Source: Planococcus maritimus
GTDB lineage: Bacteria; Bacillota; Bacilli; Bacillales_A; Planococcaceae
DNA: 64,000 bases
Reading direction: 5' to 3'
NCBI RefSeq assembly: GCF_001687625.2
Contig: NZ_CP016538.2
Coordinates: 592,001-656,000, forward strand
Shown: in pieces, positions 26,001-35,046 of the stretch
Layout of the letters: every line of letters starts with the position of its first letter
Numbering within the stretch: the stretch's first letter is position 1
The notes under the pieces: model-generated
Told to the model about the DNA's origin: nothing
What the model saw: only the letters and a program-made list of their open reading frames with translations
Databases searched by the model: none
Made by a program: the position numbers and the translations under genes

Positions 26001-26741
26001 ATGAGACGACGTTGGGAACCGATGCACACAGCTAAAGTATTTGTCGAAACGAATTTCCGTCACTGCCGCGGGGCACTGCTGGCAGGAAGTGTAGTGCGCG
26101 GGCAAGAGACAGCGACGTCAGATTTGGATATTGTCGTATTTGATGAAACGCTCATGAGTTCATATCGGGAGTCCATCATGTTTTATGGCTGGCCGGTTGA
26201 AGTATTTGTTTATAATTTGCGTTCGTACAAGGAGTTTTTTGAAAAAGACCGGAAAGCGGCCAAGCCGAGCATGCCGCGCATGGTCAGCGAAGGCATCATC
26301 TTGAAAGATTCAGGGATCATGGAAAGCATCCAGCAAGAAGCGAAAGCGTTGCTTGAAGCAGGGCCAGAAGCGTGGAGTGCGGATACGATCCGCACGAAAC
26401 GCTATTTCATCACCGACGTGCTGGACGACTTACGGGGCAGTGACGACCGCAAAGAACGATTGTTTTGTGTTAACACGCTGTCGGATTTGGTGAGCGAATT
26501 CATTTTGCGCACGGAGCAAAAATGGATCGGCTCATCCAAATGGGTCATCCGTTCACTTGAAGCGCATGACCACGAACTCGCCGTTCGTTTCGTTGAAGCG
26601 TTCGAGCATTTTTACCGCACCGACGAAACGGCCTACATTATCGCATTTGTCGAAAGCGTGCTGGAACCTTATGGTGGACGCCTTTTTGACGGCTTTTCGA
26701 TTGGGAAAGCGGAAGCAAAGAGAGATACTGAGAAGTTTTGA
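26001..26741 (+). CDS. Nucleotidyltransferase-domain protein
   Basis: This is a 246-residue protein from the ATG at 26001. The pol-beta-type nucleotidyltransferase signature GS(x)9-13 D.D appears as LLAGSVVRGQETATSDLDIVVFDE, with D48 and D50 as likely metal ligands. The rest is helical (DVLDDLRGSDDRKERLFCVNTLSDLVSEFILRTEQKWIGSSKW). It resembles aminoglycoside-type or minimal nucleotidyltransferases. The target is unknown and no partner toxin/antitoxin gene is adjacent. Confidence 0.78.
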   Translation: MRRRWEPMHTAKVFVETNFRHCRGALLAGSVVRGQETATSDLDIVVFDETLMSSYRESIMFYGWPVEVFVYNLRSYKEFFEKDRKAAKPSMPRMVSEGIILKDSGIMESIQQEAKALLEAGPEAWSADTIRTKRYFITDVLDDLRGSDDRKERLFCVNTLSDLVSEFILRTEQKWIGSSKWVIRSLEAHDHELAVRFVEAFEHFYRTDETAYIIAFVESVLEPYGGRLFDGFSIGKAEAKRDTEKF

Positions 26742-26848
26742 AAATACTCTTGGATGCCAGATTTATAACTAAGAAAATCGAGTGTTTTACTGCTACACAG
26801 TAGTGAAAGAAGTATATGACATTATAAAATTTCAATATAATGAAATAA

Positions 26849-26890
26849 AATTCGCCATCCAGTGAGCAACAGGATGGCGAATTTTTATAG
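26849..26890. terminator. Bidirectional terminator
   Basis: AAATTCGCCATCC pairs with GGATGGCGAATTT, with A- and T-runs. Confidence 0.85.
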
Positions 26891-26954
26891 AAAATAAGTC
26901 AAAGCTATCTATATTAATCGGTAGCTTTAATAAAAAATACTGATATCCGTAATG

Positions 26955-27332
26955 TTATTTTTCCGTAGTTAATAGTAGATTTTCGGTTTTTCCATCCCAT
27001 AAAATTTCTACTTCTATTTCCTCGTCTTCTTGAATAACAGCGCATCCTTCACACGAACCGTTAGCAATACTAGCAACGTTATCGGATAAAGTTACGCCTG
27101 TGCCTTCCGAACCTCCTGAAGTAGTCTCGAATTTATACTCGATTGTTTCAGGGGCTTGGCCGTCGCCGGTAAATTTAACTGTTCCATCTTTTACTTGATT
27201 TTTCCCATTAGAAACATTCACAACATAAAACACATCCCAGTTTTCACTGCTGCCCGAGAAGTCATATCTATCACCATCTACACATCCGCTTAAAACAAAT
27301 AGAAGCAACAATAGTCCACATATCTTTTTCAC
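26955..27332 (-). CDS. Small lipoprotein of unknown function
   Basis: This 125-residue protein has a signal peptide and lipobox LSGC (Cys about 17), and is then mostly beta-rich and polar (YDFSGSSENWDVFYVVNVSNGKNQVKDGTVKFTG). A CEGC pair sits near residue 95 (NGSCEGCAVI). The start codon is GTG with GGGGGAAG upstream. The domain could be an immunoglobulin-like or DUF-type extracellular fold; I do not recognise the family. Confidence 0.72.
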   Translation of the reverse strand: MKKICGLLLLLFVLSGCVDGDRYDFSGSSENWDVFYVVNVSNGKNQVKDGTVKFTGDGQAPETIEYKFETTSGGSEGTGVTLSDNVASIANGSCEGCAVIQEDEEIEVEILWDGKTENLLLTTEK

Positions 27333-27486
27333 TAATCTTCCCCCCCGCTTAGTAGTTGAATTTTGTTTAGTGGTATCAATTTACTTTGTTTCATTATTAT
27401 ACCTTAAAATTCAGAAAATATTTACTATTTTTCAAGAGAAAAAGTTCTCTACCGAAAATTACTCTTTTAATGACGGACCTATCAAC

Positions 27487-27520
27487 AAAACCGCCCAGAC
27501 AGATCTGGGCGGTTCTTTTA
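27487..27520 (-). terminator. Terminator
   Basis: ACCGCCCAGA pairs with TCTGGGCGGT on either strand. It serves the 27.5-28.1 kb minus-strand gene. Confidence 0.8.
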
Positions 27521-28078
27521 ATACATATCCAATCGCTGCAATTCTTGTCCGTCCGCATCCAGCAATTGGAGCGGAAGGGGGCGGTCTTCTGGGGCGTTTT
27601 CGGTAAACCAGACCGCTTTTTTAGACAGGCCGGTTTCCTCGAGCAACTCAGCCGGGAAGCGTTCGCCCAGCAAAAGCTGGTCAGCGGGCATTTCGCCGAT
27701 CTGTACATGGCGGCCGTCTGTAGGATCAAACAGCCCGTAGACGAACCCATCTTCATGGCTCGCATAATTATTGATCCGGTCCGGGTCGTCGAGAGTGGGG
27801 ATCGTGCTTTCCGTTCGGGTCTCAAGACGCCAGCCGAACCAGGATTCTATCGCCGTTGCCGCGCCGAACTGGTCATCGTCGCGGATGAAAAAGAACAGCG
27901 CACGGCCGTTCAGTTCGTAGACAGGCGTCAAGACGAGGTCATTGTCGCCATCTCGCACCGCTTGTTCTGCCGTTTCGACCGTATTCGAACTCCAGACGAG
28001 CGCGATGATCAACGCTGCGGCGAGTACCAAGCCGATCAATACGAGCATGCGTTTTTTGATTAAATTTTGCAGGGCCAT
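27518..28078 (-). CDS. Membrane-anchored hypothetical protein
   Basis: This is a 186-residue protein from the ATG at 28078 with GGGGAG upstream; the frame stays open much further upstream, but that part overlaps the next gene and is a shadow. Order: basic N-terminus (NLIKKR), one membrane anchor (MLVLIGLVLAAALIIALVW), then an extracytoplasmic domain with DDDQFGAATAIESWFGWRLETRTESTIPTLDDPDRINNYASHEDGFVYGLFDPTDGRHVQIGEM. The family is not recognised. Confidence 0.7.
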   Translation of the reverse strand: MALQNLIKKRMLVLIGLVLAAALIIALVWSSNTVETAEQAVRDGDNDLVLTPVYELNGRALFFFIRDDDQFGAATAIESWFGWRLETRTESTIPTLDDPDRINNYASHEDGFVYGLFDPTDGRHVQIGEMPADQLLLGERFPAELLEETGLSKKAVWFTENAPEDRPLPLQLLDADGQELQRLDMY

Positions 28079-28143
28079 CCGCCATCTCCCCTTCCGTTTC
28101 TCGTTGCTTCCATTATACGGTATTTCATGGATTGGAGGGAAAC

Positions 28144-28177
28144 GAAAAACCGCCCGTATGCGCACGGGCGGTTTCAT
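28144..28177 (-). terminator. Terminator
   Basis: ACCGCCCGT(ATG) pairs with (C)ACGGGCGGT, followed by T5 on the minus strand. Confidence 0.82.
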
Positions 28178-28599
28178 CAGTCTTTTTCCGTCAAGAAGGT
28201 CATGACCGCAAACAATAAGAACGCAAGCAGCAATAGCGTGCCGCCTACGATAAAGAAGACCAAGACGAAGGTGTCGTTCATATTGAATGGGTTCAAATTG
28301 TAGAACCACATGCCGGCCGTCAAGCCGACTGCACCGATCATCGCGAGAAATCCGTGAATGGTGACGAGCTTTTTGTACTTGACCGTGTACAAGCGGTAGA
28401 ACACGCCCCAGGCAAAGACCGATAGCCAGCCGACGAGCAGGATATGGGCGTGAATCGGGCGCAGTGCGTAATCCATCTGGCCGGCCATATGGGATCCGAG
28501 ATAAGTCCCGAGAAAGCCAAAAATCGCCGAAAACTGGATCAAGCGCAGGCTCCATTTTTTCTCTAAGCTGTTGTTGCGCGGTGTAGCTGTGTTGTTCAT
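28177..28599 (-). CDS. Four-helix membrane protein resembling heme-copper oxidase subunit I
   Basis: This 140-residue protein has four transmembrane segments. Its His-rich motifs (LGSHMAG with H37; ALRPIHAHILLVGWLSVFAWGVFYRL with H50 and H52; LVTIHGFLAMIG with H82) recall helices of cbb3 oxidase/NO reductase subunit I, though it is far too short to be an oxidase. Such stand-alone proteins are often annotated as cytochrome-c oxidase. It may bind heme (inference). AGGAGG precedes the ATG. Confidence 0.68.
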   Translation of the reverse strand: MNNTATPRNNSLEKKWSLRLIQFSAIFGFLGTYLGSHMAGQMDYALRPIHAHILLVGWLSVFAWGVFYRLYTVKYKKLVTIHGFLAMIGAVGLTAGMWFYNLNPFNMNDTFVLVFFIVGGTLLLLAFLLFAVMTFLTEKD

Positions 28600-28727
28600 G
28601 AAAATCCTCCTATAGCTTTTGGGAACGGCGGCAAATGCCTCGCTGGTCCCTGAGTTTCTATGACTGTATCATACCGCACGAAGATAAACGCTATATGAAC
28701 GGGGCGTGACAGATCATCGACAATTTT

Positions 28728-29582
28728 TCAAGGTGCTTCGCTTTCTGTCAAGGGTTCGGTGATTTTCTGCTGGTCCTTATCAGCCTTCAAGCCTTTGGCA
28801 AGTCGGTAGATGATCCAGGCTGTCAATAGCGCACTCACGACCATAATAACGATATTCGCTAAGGCCTTCGACTCGATATCCGCCATGGTCGTTACCACGA
28901 ACCAGTCGACAACGAAAAACTTGTCGATCGGCACGTACATCGAGAACGCGGCGAGGGCGTTATTGAGCATGTGGAACAGGATCGGCAACAGCAAATTACC
29001 GGTACGCAAATACAGAAGCGACGCGATGATGCCGAATAAAAATGCGCCGATGAAATCGAGATGCAGCACGCCGAACAATAAACTCGAAATCAGGATGCCA
29101 CCCCACATCGAGGTTTTCGCCGTAAAACGAGTCAAGAACACGCCGCGAAAGACGAATTCTTCGACGATTGGCGCGAGTATGACGAGCGTCAGCAGCATAA
29201 AGTATTCATATCCGACACCGCCTGGCGTTTCAACCGGTGCCAGAAATAATTCCGCAAGCCACGGGAAGGCGGGGGAGATTATGGCGAGCTGCAGCCAAAA
29301 CATGGCGAGTGAAAAGGCGATCGACACGAATACCATGCCGACAATGCCCGGAAGCCAAGGCTTGATGCCTTTCGTCGTCAACACTTCACTGAACGACCAA
29401 TCGGGGTTTTTGCTCCAATAATAATGAAAGAAAAAATACGGGACAACAATATAAAAAGCAATCTGCACCGCGATTTCGGTCGTGACAAGATCCGCGCCAA
29501 TGAGCATAAAGACGATCAAAGTCGCGATGACGCCGAGGATGGTGAAGAGAATCAAATAACGTGATTTCATTTCAGCGAACAT
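28728..29582 (-). CDS. CPBP family intramembrane glutamic endopeptidase
   Basis: This 284-residue multi-helix protein has the CPBP/Abi protease motifs EEFVFRGVFLTRF (Glu-Glu and Arg) and LLFGVLHLDFIGAFLFGIIASLLYLRTGNLLLPILFHMLNNALA (two catalytic His). The family includes CAAX-type and bacteriocin-immunity proteases; the substrate here is unknown. AAAAGGAGG lies 6 bp before the ATG. It is divergent from the PBP-like gene. Confidence 0.9.
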   Translation of the reverse strand: MFAEMKSRYLILFTILGVIATLIVFMLIGADLVTTEIAVQIAFYIVVPYFFFHYYWSKNPDWSFSEVLTTKGIKPWLPGIVGMVFVSIAFSLAMFWLQLAIISPAFPWLAELFLAPVETPGGVGYEYFMLLTLVILAPIVEEFVFRGVFLTRFTAKTSMWGGILISSLLFGVLHLDFIGAFLFGIIASLLYLRTGNLLLPILFHMLNNALAAFSMYVPIDKFFVVDWFVVTTMADIESKALANIVIMVVSALLTAWIIYRLAKGLKADKDQQKITEPLTESEAP

Positions 29583-29767
29583 AAATGGCCTCCTTTTCTT
29601 CCTTAATTATACGGAAGTTAAGGTGATTTGTTTCATAATCAATGAGATTCTTCGTTTTAAAAAGGCTGATTTTTCGTTTTCGCGCCTCGAATCCAGAAAT
29701 TACCGTATTGAAGCAAGCGGTTTCAGGGTAAAATGGTAGAAAGAACTCAAGAGACGGAGGGATCGCT

Positions 29768-31756
29768 ATGGGGAAGAGCAAGCTGTGGATGATCGGAATG
29801 GGCGCAGCGCTTACGCTTGCAGCATGTGCAGACGAAGAAGCGGAAACGCCGACACCGGAAGAGGCTGAGCCGGAGACGGTGGCATCGCCAGAACCGCGTG
29901 CGCAAAAGTTCATGGATTTGTGGCAAGCGGGCGAATACGATACGCTGTACGATGAATTTTTGACAGAGCGAACGAAGTCGGCATTTGGCGAAGAGATTTT
30001 CATCGATTGGCAAGAAGAGTTGGATGAGCAATTGTCGCTATCCGAACGTGACATCGATTGGCAACTCGGCGAAGAGCCGTGGCTGAAAAACGAGCCGGCG
30101 GATATTCCGCTGACGATTGCGATGGAAAGCGTCGTTGGCGAAATCGAATTTGCCAAAACCTTGAGCTTTGTTTATGAAGAGACAGAAGAAGGGGCAGAGG
30201 GCGAATGGTTCGCAGAATGGGACCCGTCGTTTATCCTGCCGAATCTTTCAAAGAACGATAATGTTTTCGTGCAAGTGAGCGAGACCGAGCGCGGTGAGAT
30301 TGTCGACCGCAACGGCAAAGTCGTCGCCGGCAACACGGATGCCTATGAAATCGGCGTCGTGCCGGGCAATTTCGACCGCGATGATTACACGGAACGGCTC
30401 GCGGAACTGCTGGATATGTCTGCGGCAGACATCGACGCAGAACTCGACAAACCGTGGGTAGAGCCGCATCATTACGTGCCGCTTGGAACCGTTGGGCCTG
30501 ACCGCGAAACCTTGAACCGGCTGTTTGCGATTCCCGGAACGAAGCGCACAAAAGTGACGATGCGCGATTATCCGTACGGTGAATCGCTGGCGCATTTGAC
30601 GGGTTATATCGCGCCGATTACCGCTGAACAATTAGAAGAGCGGGGCGACCAAGGCTACGGCCAGGGCGATGTCATCGGACGCGAAGGATTGGAAGAAATT
30701 TTCGAGAACGAGCTGCGCGGAAAACGCGGCGGCAAGATCTTGATTGAAAAAACCGCCCAAAACGAAACGATTACCGCAATCGACAACTCAACAGCAGCGG
30801 GCAATACGGTGAAACTGACGATTGACGCCGATTTGCAGCGGAAAGTCTACCGGGAAATGGATGATGCGCCAGGCACTGCCGCGGCGGTCGATCCGTATAC
30901 AGGCGAAACGCATGTACTTGTCAGTTCGCCGGCTTATGATCCGAATGATTTTATTCCTGGGATCAAGCAAAGTCGTTTCCAACAGCTCGTCGATGACCCA
31001 GGTCAGCCGTTCTTTAACCGGTCCGCGGCGACCTATCCACCGTCTTATGTCATGCAGCCAGTCACTGCAGCTGTGGCAATGAAACAAGGAACGCTCGATC
31101 CAGCAGAAGGCATCGATATCAACGGAGAAACGTGGCAGAAATACGCTTCGTGGAACGATTTTCGCATTACCCGGCCGAATCCTGGCGTCACCAATCCAAT
31201 CGATTTGGAACAAGCGCTCATTCACTCCGACAGCATTTATTTTGCCATCCAAGCGACCAATATGCCGGACGATAGTTTCTTGAACGGCTTGAGTGAATTT
31301 GGCTTTGGTACGGCGCTTGATTACCCGGTGCCGCTCAGCGCTTCACAAATCTCGGAAAGCGGCGCGTTCGGCTCAGAAGGCCAGCTCGCGAGTTCCGCAT
31401 CCGGCGGGAGCCAAGTGCGCTTGAATATCCTTCATACAGCCGCCATGTACGGTACCTTTTTAGCAGACGGCGAAATGAAAAAGCCAATTTTGACTAGCGA
31501 GACTGAAGAAGAAAGCCTAAAACAAGAGCTCTTCAGCGCAGAGCAAGCGGAATTAATTCGCACGGCGCTCGTCGAAGCAGGTGAAGAAGACGGCCACGAG
31601 CTTGTCGGGAAAACCGCCGTTCTCAAAACCGATAAAGGCGACATGGGCTGGTTTGCCGGCTACGACCCGAAAGTCGGCAATTTGTCGGTTGCGGTCATGA
31701 TGGAAGACGAGGAAGACGCAGCGGCGATTGCCGAAGCCTTGTTCAGCGATGACTAA
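29768..31756 (+). CDS. PBP2a-like lipoprotein with all three transpeptidase motifs degenerate
   Basis: This 662-residue protein has a lipobox LAACAD (Cys about 20), an acidic linker, an NTF2-like MecA N-terminal domain (about 40-160), a dimerisation domain (RGEIVDRNGKVVAGN..., RFAIPGTKRT) and a transpeptidase domain (about 350-660). The catalytic motifs are altered: the SxxK position reads PPSYVMQ (Y427, Q430), SxN reads SDS (487-489), and KTG reads KTA (615-617). The spacings match mecA-type PBPs, so the alignment is secure. The gene is intact, which suggests a selected non-catalytic role such as regulator or scaffold (inference). It lies 16 bp upstream of an Abi gene. Confidence 0.87.
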   Translation: MGKSKLWMIGMGAALTLAACADEEAETPTPEEAEPETVASPEPRAQKFMDLWQAGEYDTLYDEFLTERTKSAFGEEIFIDWQEELDEQLSLSERDIDWQLGEEPWLKNEPADIPLTIAMESVVGEIEFAKTLSFVYEETEEGAEGEWFAEWDPSFILPNLSKNDNVFVQVSETERGEIVDRNGKVVAGNTDAYEIGVVPGNFDRDDYTERLAELLDMSAADIDAELDKPWVEPHHYVPLGTVGPDRETLNRLFAIPGTKRTKVTMRDYPYGESLAHLTGYIAPITAEQLEERGDQGYGQGDVIGREGLEEIFENELRGKRGGKILIEKTAQNETITAIDNSTAAGNTVKLTIDADLQRKVYREMDDAPGTAAAVDPYTGETHVLVSSPAYDPNDFIPGIKQSRFQQLVDDPGQPFFNRSAATYPPSYVMQPVTAAVAMKQGTLDPAEGIDINGETWQKYASWNDFRITRPNPGVTNPIDLEQALIHSDSIYFAIQATNMPDDSFLNGLSEFGFGTALDYPVPLSASQISESGAFGSEGQLASSASGGSQVRLNILHTAAMYGTFLADGEMKKPILTSETEEESLKQELFSAEQAELIRTALVEAGEEDGHELVGKTAVLKTDKGDMGWFAGYDPKVGNLSVAVMMEDEEDAAAIAEALFSDD

Positions 31757-31772
31757 GCGAGGTGAGGTGGAC

Positions 31773-32717
31773 ATGAAAAGCTTTGCGACGCACGATGAAC
31801 AGCTCGCGATTCTCAAAAGCCGTGGACTCATTATTGAAGATGAAGCGGCCGCAAGACGCGTGTTGTCGCGTGATAATTATTACGCGCTGATTGATGGTTA
31901 CAAAGAGCCGTTCCTCGAGCGCGATGAAACGAAAAATCCGTACGGCGAGGAACTGTACGAAGCGGGCACGACGTTCGACCACATTCTCGCGCTGTATCAA
32001 TTCGACCGCAAACTGCGCTTGTTGCTGCTCGGGGAATTGTTGAAATTCGAACGCAGCATCAAATCCAAGCTCGCGTACCGGTTTTCCGAACGCTTTCCGG
32101 CAGTCGACAGTTTTCTCGACAACGCGAATTACAGCCCGGATGAAGTTCATTTTCACGAGCGCGACCGCATCACGGCAACGCTCAATAACCTCATCGAAAG
32201 CCATAAAAAGCGCCACCGAGTGCGTTACCCAGAGCTTCGCGAATTCTACGAAAAGCATAAGAACTTGCCGCTGTGGGTGCTCGTCAATTATTTATCGCTC
32301 GGCCAGACCACCAATTTTTACACAGTCAGCGATCAAGACTTGCGCACGCGCATCGCCCAGGATTTCGCGGAAGAGGCAGGAGACAGTGGCATCACACTGA
32401 GTGCTGCGGAACTCGACGAAATCTTGTCGATCGCGTTTCCGTTTCGCAACAAAGCGGCGCACGAAGAAGTGCTGTACTCCTTCCGGCTCAGGTCGCCGCT
32501 GGAACTCGGGCAACTCGAAGCGCAACTAGATCAGGAAAAAGGCCGAATCACACAGGGCACAACAGCTTCGCTCGTAAAATTGCTGAAAGTGGTGTCGCCT
32601 CCGGATGAATATGAAGTGTTCACGAGGGAGCTATTGGAATTGATTCGGAGCTTGGAAGAAGCTTTGCCGGAAGGGCCGTATGTGAAAGTGATGAAAGAAG
32701 CTGGATTTCGGGGGTAG
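31773..32717 (+). CDS. Abi_2 family protein (AbiD/AbiF-like, HEPN type)
   Basis: This is a 314-residue protein from the ATG at 31773 with GAGGTGG upstream. Family landmarks are LKSRGLIIEDEAAARRVLSRDNYYALIDGYKEPFL, TFDHILALYQFDRKLRLLLLGELLKFERSIKSKLAY, LPLWVLVNYLSLGQTTNFY and the C-terminal FRNKAAHEE. The last contains the HEPN RNase motif R-x4-H (RNKAAH). Abi_2 proteins abort phage infection, probably as RNases. It is adjacent to, and likely co-transcribed with, the PBP-like gene, which is an unusual pairing. Confidence 0.87.
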   Translation: MKSFATHDEQLAILKSRGLIIEDEAAARRVLSRDNYYALIDGYKEPFLERDETKNPYGEELYEAGTTFDHILALYQFDRKLRLLLLGELLKFERSIKSKLAYRFSERFPAVDSFLDNANYSPDEVHFHERDRITATLNNLIESHKKRHRVRYPELREFYEKHKNLPLWVLVNYLSLGQTTNFYTVSDQDLRTRIAQDFAEEAGDSGITLSAAELDEILSIAFPFRNKAAHEEVLYSFRLRSPLELGQLEAQLDQEKGRITQGTTASLVKLLKVVSPPDEYEVFTRELLELIRSLEEALPEGPYVKVMKEAGFRG

Positions 32718-32737
32718 TTAAACCGAAAAGAGCTTAC

Positions 32738-32777
32738 TAAAAAACGCCATTCCAGTGGGAGTGGCGTTTTTTAGTGA
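32738..32777. terminator. Bidirectional terminator
   Basis: CTAAAAAACGCCA pairs with TGGCGTTTTTTAG around TTCCAGTGGGAG. Confidence 0.88.
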
Positions 32778-33058
32778 GCCTTCGTTTTCTGTACTAACAC
32801 TTTGGCTATTTTTGCTTTGGATTTATCGTGGTAGGCAGTCTTGTTCATTTTTTCCATATTTAATTTGCCTATCACAAAGCGTACATCAGTATCTTCAGTG
32901 ATTAATTTTTCGTAGCTTTCATTTTTAAGCATTACTTGAAACCATTCGAATTCTTTTAATGAGTAGACATTCTTGTCGATTTCTTCCTCGGTAACGTCTT
33001 TCAAGAAAGAAAAAACAATCAATCCAAGGGAGTTGAAAAGCTCAATGATAGTCCACAA
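32771..33058 (-). CDS. Hypothetical protein with N-terminal hydrophobic segment
   Basis: This is a 95-residue protein from a TTG at 33058, chosen because AAAGGAG lies 7 bp upstream. An N-terminal hydrophobic stretch (IIELFNSLGLIVFSFLK) is followed by a charged, helical region ending in a Lys-rich tail. I do not recognise the family. It lies 73 bp downstream of another small membrane gene on the same strand. Confidence 0.6.
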   Translation of the reverse strand: MWTIIELFNSLGLIVFSFLKDVTEEEIDKNVYSLKEFEWFQVMLKNESYEKLITEDTDVRFVIGKLNMEKMNKTAYHDKSKAKIAKVLVQKTKAH

Positions 33059-33131
33059 AAGAATGCTCCTTTCTTGAACCAAAGGCTTCTTTTTCTTTTT
33101 AAATGAGGAAATTCACAAAATGACTAGCAGC

Positions 33132-33371
33132 TTAGTTCTTCCTGATCGACAGAACGATGAAAAACAAACCGATGATTCCTGATAGGACCGATAAAGTGGT
33201 GGGAAGCGTCCCGACTTCTCGTAAAGCCGTTCCATAAACGCCGTACCGAGTGTCCCACCCCTGACTCCCTTCTAATAACACGTGAGTATAGATCGAGGCT
33301 GCAATCAATGTCGCACCGTAGATGACAGCACTCGTCACTAAAAAGGCGAGACCGATGATGGCCGTTTTCAT
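33132..33371 (-). CDS. Small two-helix membrane protein
   Basis: This 79-residue protein has an N-terminal membrane segment (AIIGLAFLVTSAVIYGATLIAASIY). A polar loop (EGSQGWDTRYGVYGTALREVG) follows, then a C-terminal membrane segment (LSVLSGIIGLFFIVLSI). AAGGGGGA precedes the ATG. The family is not recognised. Confidence 0.68.
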   Translation of the reverse strand: MKTAIIGLAFLVTSAVIYGATLIAASIYTHVLLEGSQGWDTRYGVYGTALREVGTLPTTLSVLSGIIGLFFIVLSIRKN

Positions 33372-33508
33372 TTTTATTCCCCCTTAATCAATTTGCTTTC
33401 TCCAATGAAGACTTCAACAGGCTATATAAAGTAAAAATGGTAATTTTAGTTTATCACGATTGATGCTGTGTGGTGGATGAAAATTTACGTCGAGATAACA
33501 AATATAAA

Positions 33509-33541
33509 AAAGCCCCCATCGATTGATGAGGGCTTTCATAA
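33509..33541 (-). terminator. Terminator of the MFS gene
   Basis: AAGCCCCCATC pairs with GATGAGGGCTT, followed by T6 on the minus strand. Confidence 0.85.
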
Positions 33542-33542
33542 T

Positions 33543-34727
33543 TTATGAATTTTGAGGCTTGCTGTAATCGCGTTCCTTGCGTTCAATCTCAGGACGCGTA
33601 ATCGAGAATACCGCACAGCCAAGCGCAATAAGGACAATTACGGCGCCGACCCAGGCAGTGCTCGTGACCGAGTCGGTTTGCGTCAAGGTGAGGCCGCCGA
33701 CTGCGGAGCCGAGCGCGATGCCGACTTGCAGCGCGGAGTTATTGAAGCTCTGCTGGATGTCGGAAGTGGCCGGATCGGTTTCGATCAAATAGCTTTGCTG
33801 CGGCGGAGCGAGTGCCCAGCTGAGCGCGGCCCAAATGACCATCACCGGCAAGAAAATGACGAGCGAAAACGTCGTGAACGGAAGCACGAACAAAGAGACA
33901 GCGAACGCCGAAATGACAATCACGATGCTTTTTTTCGAGCCGATGGAATCGGACAAAGTGCCACCAACTGCACCGCCGCTCACTGCTGCGATGCCGAAGA
34001 TCAAATAACAGGCGCTGACCCAGAACGGGCTGAGCTGCATCGTCGTCTCCAGAAACGGCGTGAAGTACGCATAGACCGTGTAGTGGCCTGCGAGCATGAA
34101 CAGGGTTGCAAGGTGGGCAGTGCCGATTTTCGCACTCGCCACAGCTTTTAATTGCTGCTTCAGCGGAATCGCCGTGCCTCCAGGGATCGGCTGGATATAC
34201 AACGCGATCAAGGCCATCGAGCCGAGTGACAAGGCAGCAATCGCCAGAAAGACGACGCGCCAGCCGAATGCATCGGCAATCAAGATGCCGAGTGGAACGC
34301 CGAGCACGAGCGAGGAGCTAATCCCCATAAAGATCAAGCCGATCGCTTTCGCGCGGTAAGGCGGCTCAACAATTTTCGCAGCAATCGTTAGTGATAAGAC
34401 GACAATGAGCGCGGTACTCGCTGCGGTAATGACGCGCGCGATGACCATCCACGTGAAGTCCGGGCTGAAGAAGGTCATGAGATTCCCGAGGAAAAAGATA
34501 AACAGGGAAATCAAATACACTTTCTTGCGCTCAAAGCGGCTCGTCGCAATGAGCAACACCGGTCCGGCAATCGCGTAAATCAACGCGAACAAGGTGATCA
34601 ATTGGCCGGCAGCGCCCAAGGACACATTGAACTCTTCGGCGATGGTCGGCAAAATGCCGCCGACAATCAGTTCCACAAGCCCAACCGCCACAGTGGCCAA
34701 GGCTAAAATATACACTTTCAAATTCAT
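33543..34727 (-). CDS. MFS transporter (AraJ/arabinose efflux-type)
   Basis: This 394-residue protein uses the ATG at 34727, with AAAGGAAG upstream. It has 12 predicted helices and Major Facilitator features of the drug:H+ antiporter-1/AraJ group ([87 protein letters not shown]). It probably exports small molecules; the substrate is unknown. Its upstream region contains the first of two inverted repeats. Confidence 0.88.
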   Translation of the reverse strand: MNLKVYILALATVAVGLVELIVGGILPTIAEEFNVSLGAAGQLITLFALIYAIAGPVLLIATSRFERKKVYLISLFIFFLGNLMTFFSPDFTWMVIARVITAASTALIVVLSLTIAAKIVEPPYRAKAIGLIFMGISSSLVLGVPLGILIADAFGWRVVFLAIAALSLGSMALIALYIQPIPGGTAIPLKQQLKAVASAKIGTAHLATLFMLAGHYTVYAYFTPFLETTMQLSPFWVSACYLIFGIAAVSGGAVGGTLSDSIGSKKSIVIVISAFAVSLFVLPFTTFSLVIFLPVMVIWAALSWALAPPQQSYLIETDPATSDIQQSFNNSALQVGIALGSAVGGLTLTQTDSVTSTAWVGAVIVLIALGCAVFSITRPEIERKERDYSKPQNS

Positions 34728-34795
34728 AACAAACGCTTCCTTTCGTTTATACAAGTTTTGCGAGAGAACATATTGCCTTACTAGTGGGTTTAACA

Positions 34796-34919
34796 GATAT
34801 TCCGCAAAACAGCTGGCTTTCCGGGGGGCTCGCGCTGAACTAATTCGGGCTTAGCGCCCGAATGGATTTCAGCACTTCGCTAATCCCCCAGGAGTCTGCG
34901 CTGTTTTGCTCCATATCTC
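34796..34919 (-). repeat. Dispersed repeat, inverted copy 1 of a pair
   Basis: Read on the minus strand, the sequence is nearly identical over about 124 bp to 37929-38052 (AGAGATATGGAGCAAAAC ... GTTTTGCGGAATATC). The two ends (GGAGCAAAACAGCGC and GCTGTTTTGC) pair, and an inner palindrome centres on ATTCGGGCGCTAAGCCCGAAT, so the unit can form a large stem-loop. Confidence 0.88.
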
Positions 34920-34989
34920 TTATTTGTAAACAGCGTGGTCCCAACATTTCTAGGCTCTATACGTCTAGGGTGTAGAAGTATCTTCAGAA

Positions 34990-35046
34990 AATAAAAAAAT
35001 CCTGATTACAGAAAACGAATGATCGCTTTCTGTAATCAGGATTTTT
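34990..35046. terminator. Long perfect hairpin with A/T flanks
   Basis: AAATCCTGATTACAGAAA pairs with TTTCTGTAATCAGGATTT around an 11-base loop. It is bidirectional-terminator-like but not directly next to a gene end. The rest of the 34728-35260 gap holds the repeat and no gene that I can support. Confidence 0.6.

Noticed and set aside
27386..28063. Plus-strand frame antisense to the 27.5 kb membrane-anchored gene
   Set aside because: It spans a terminator hairpin and has no family similarity; the minus-strand gene has a clear anchor and ribosome site.
28078..28555. N-terminal extension of the 27.5 kb minus-strand protein
   Set aside because: It runs antisense-free but in another frame of the oxidase-like gene on the same strand, and a good start with GGGGAG exists at 28078.
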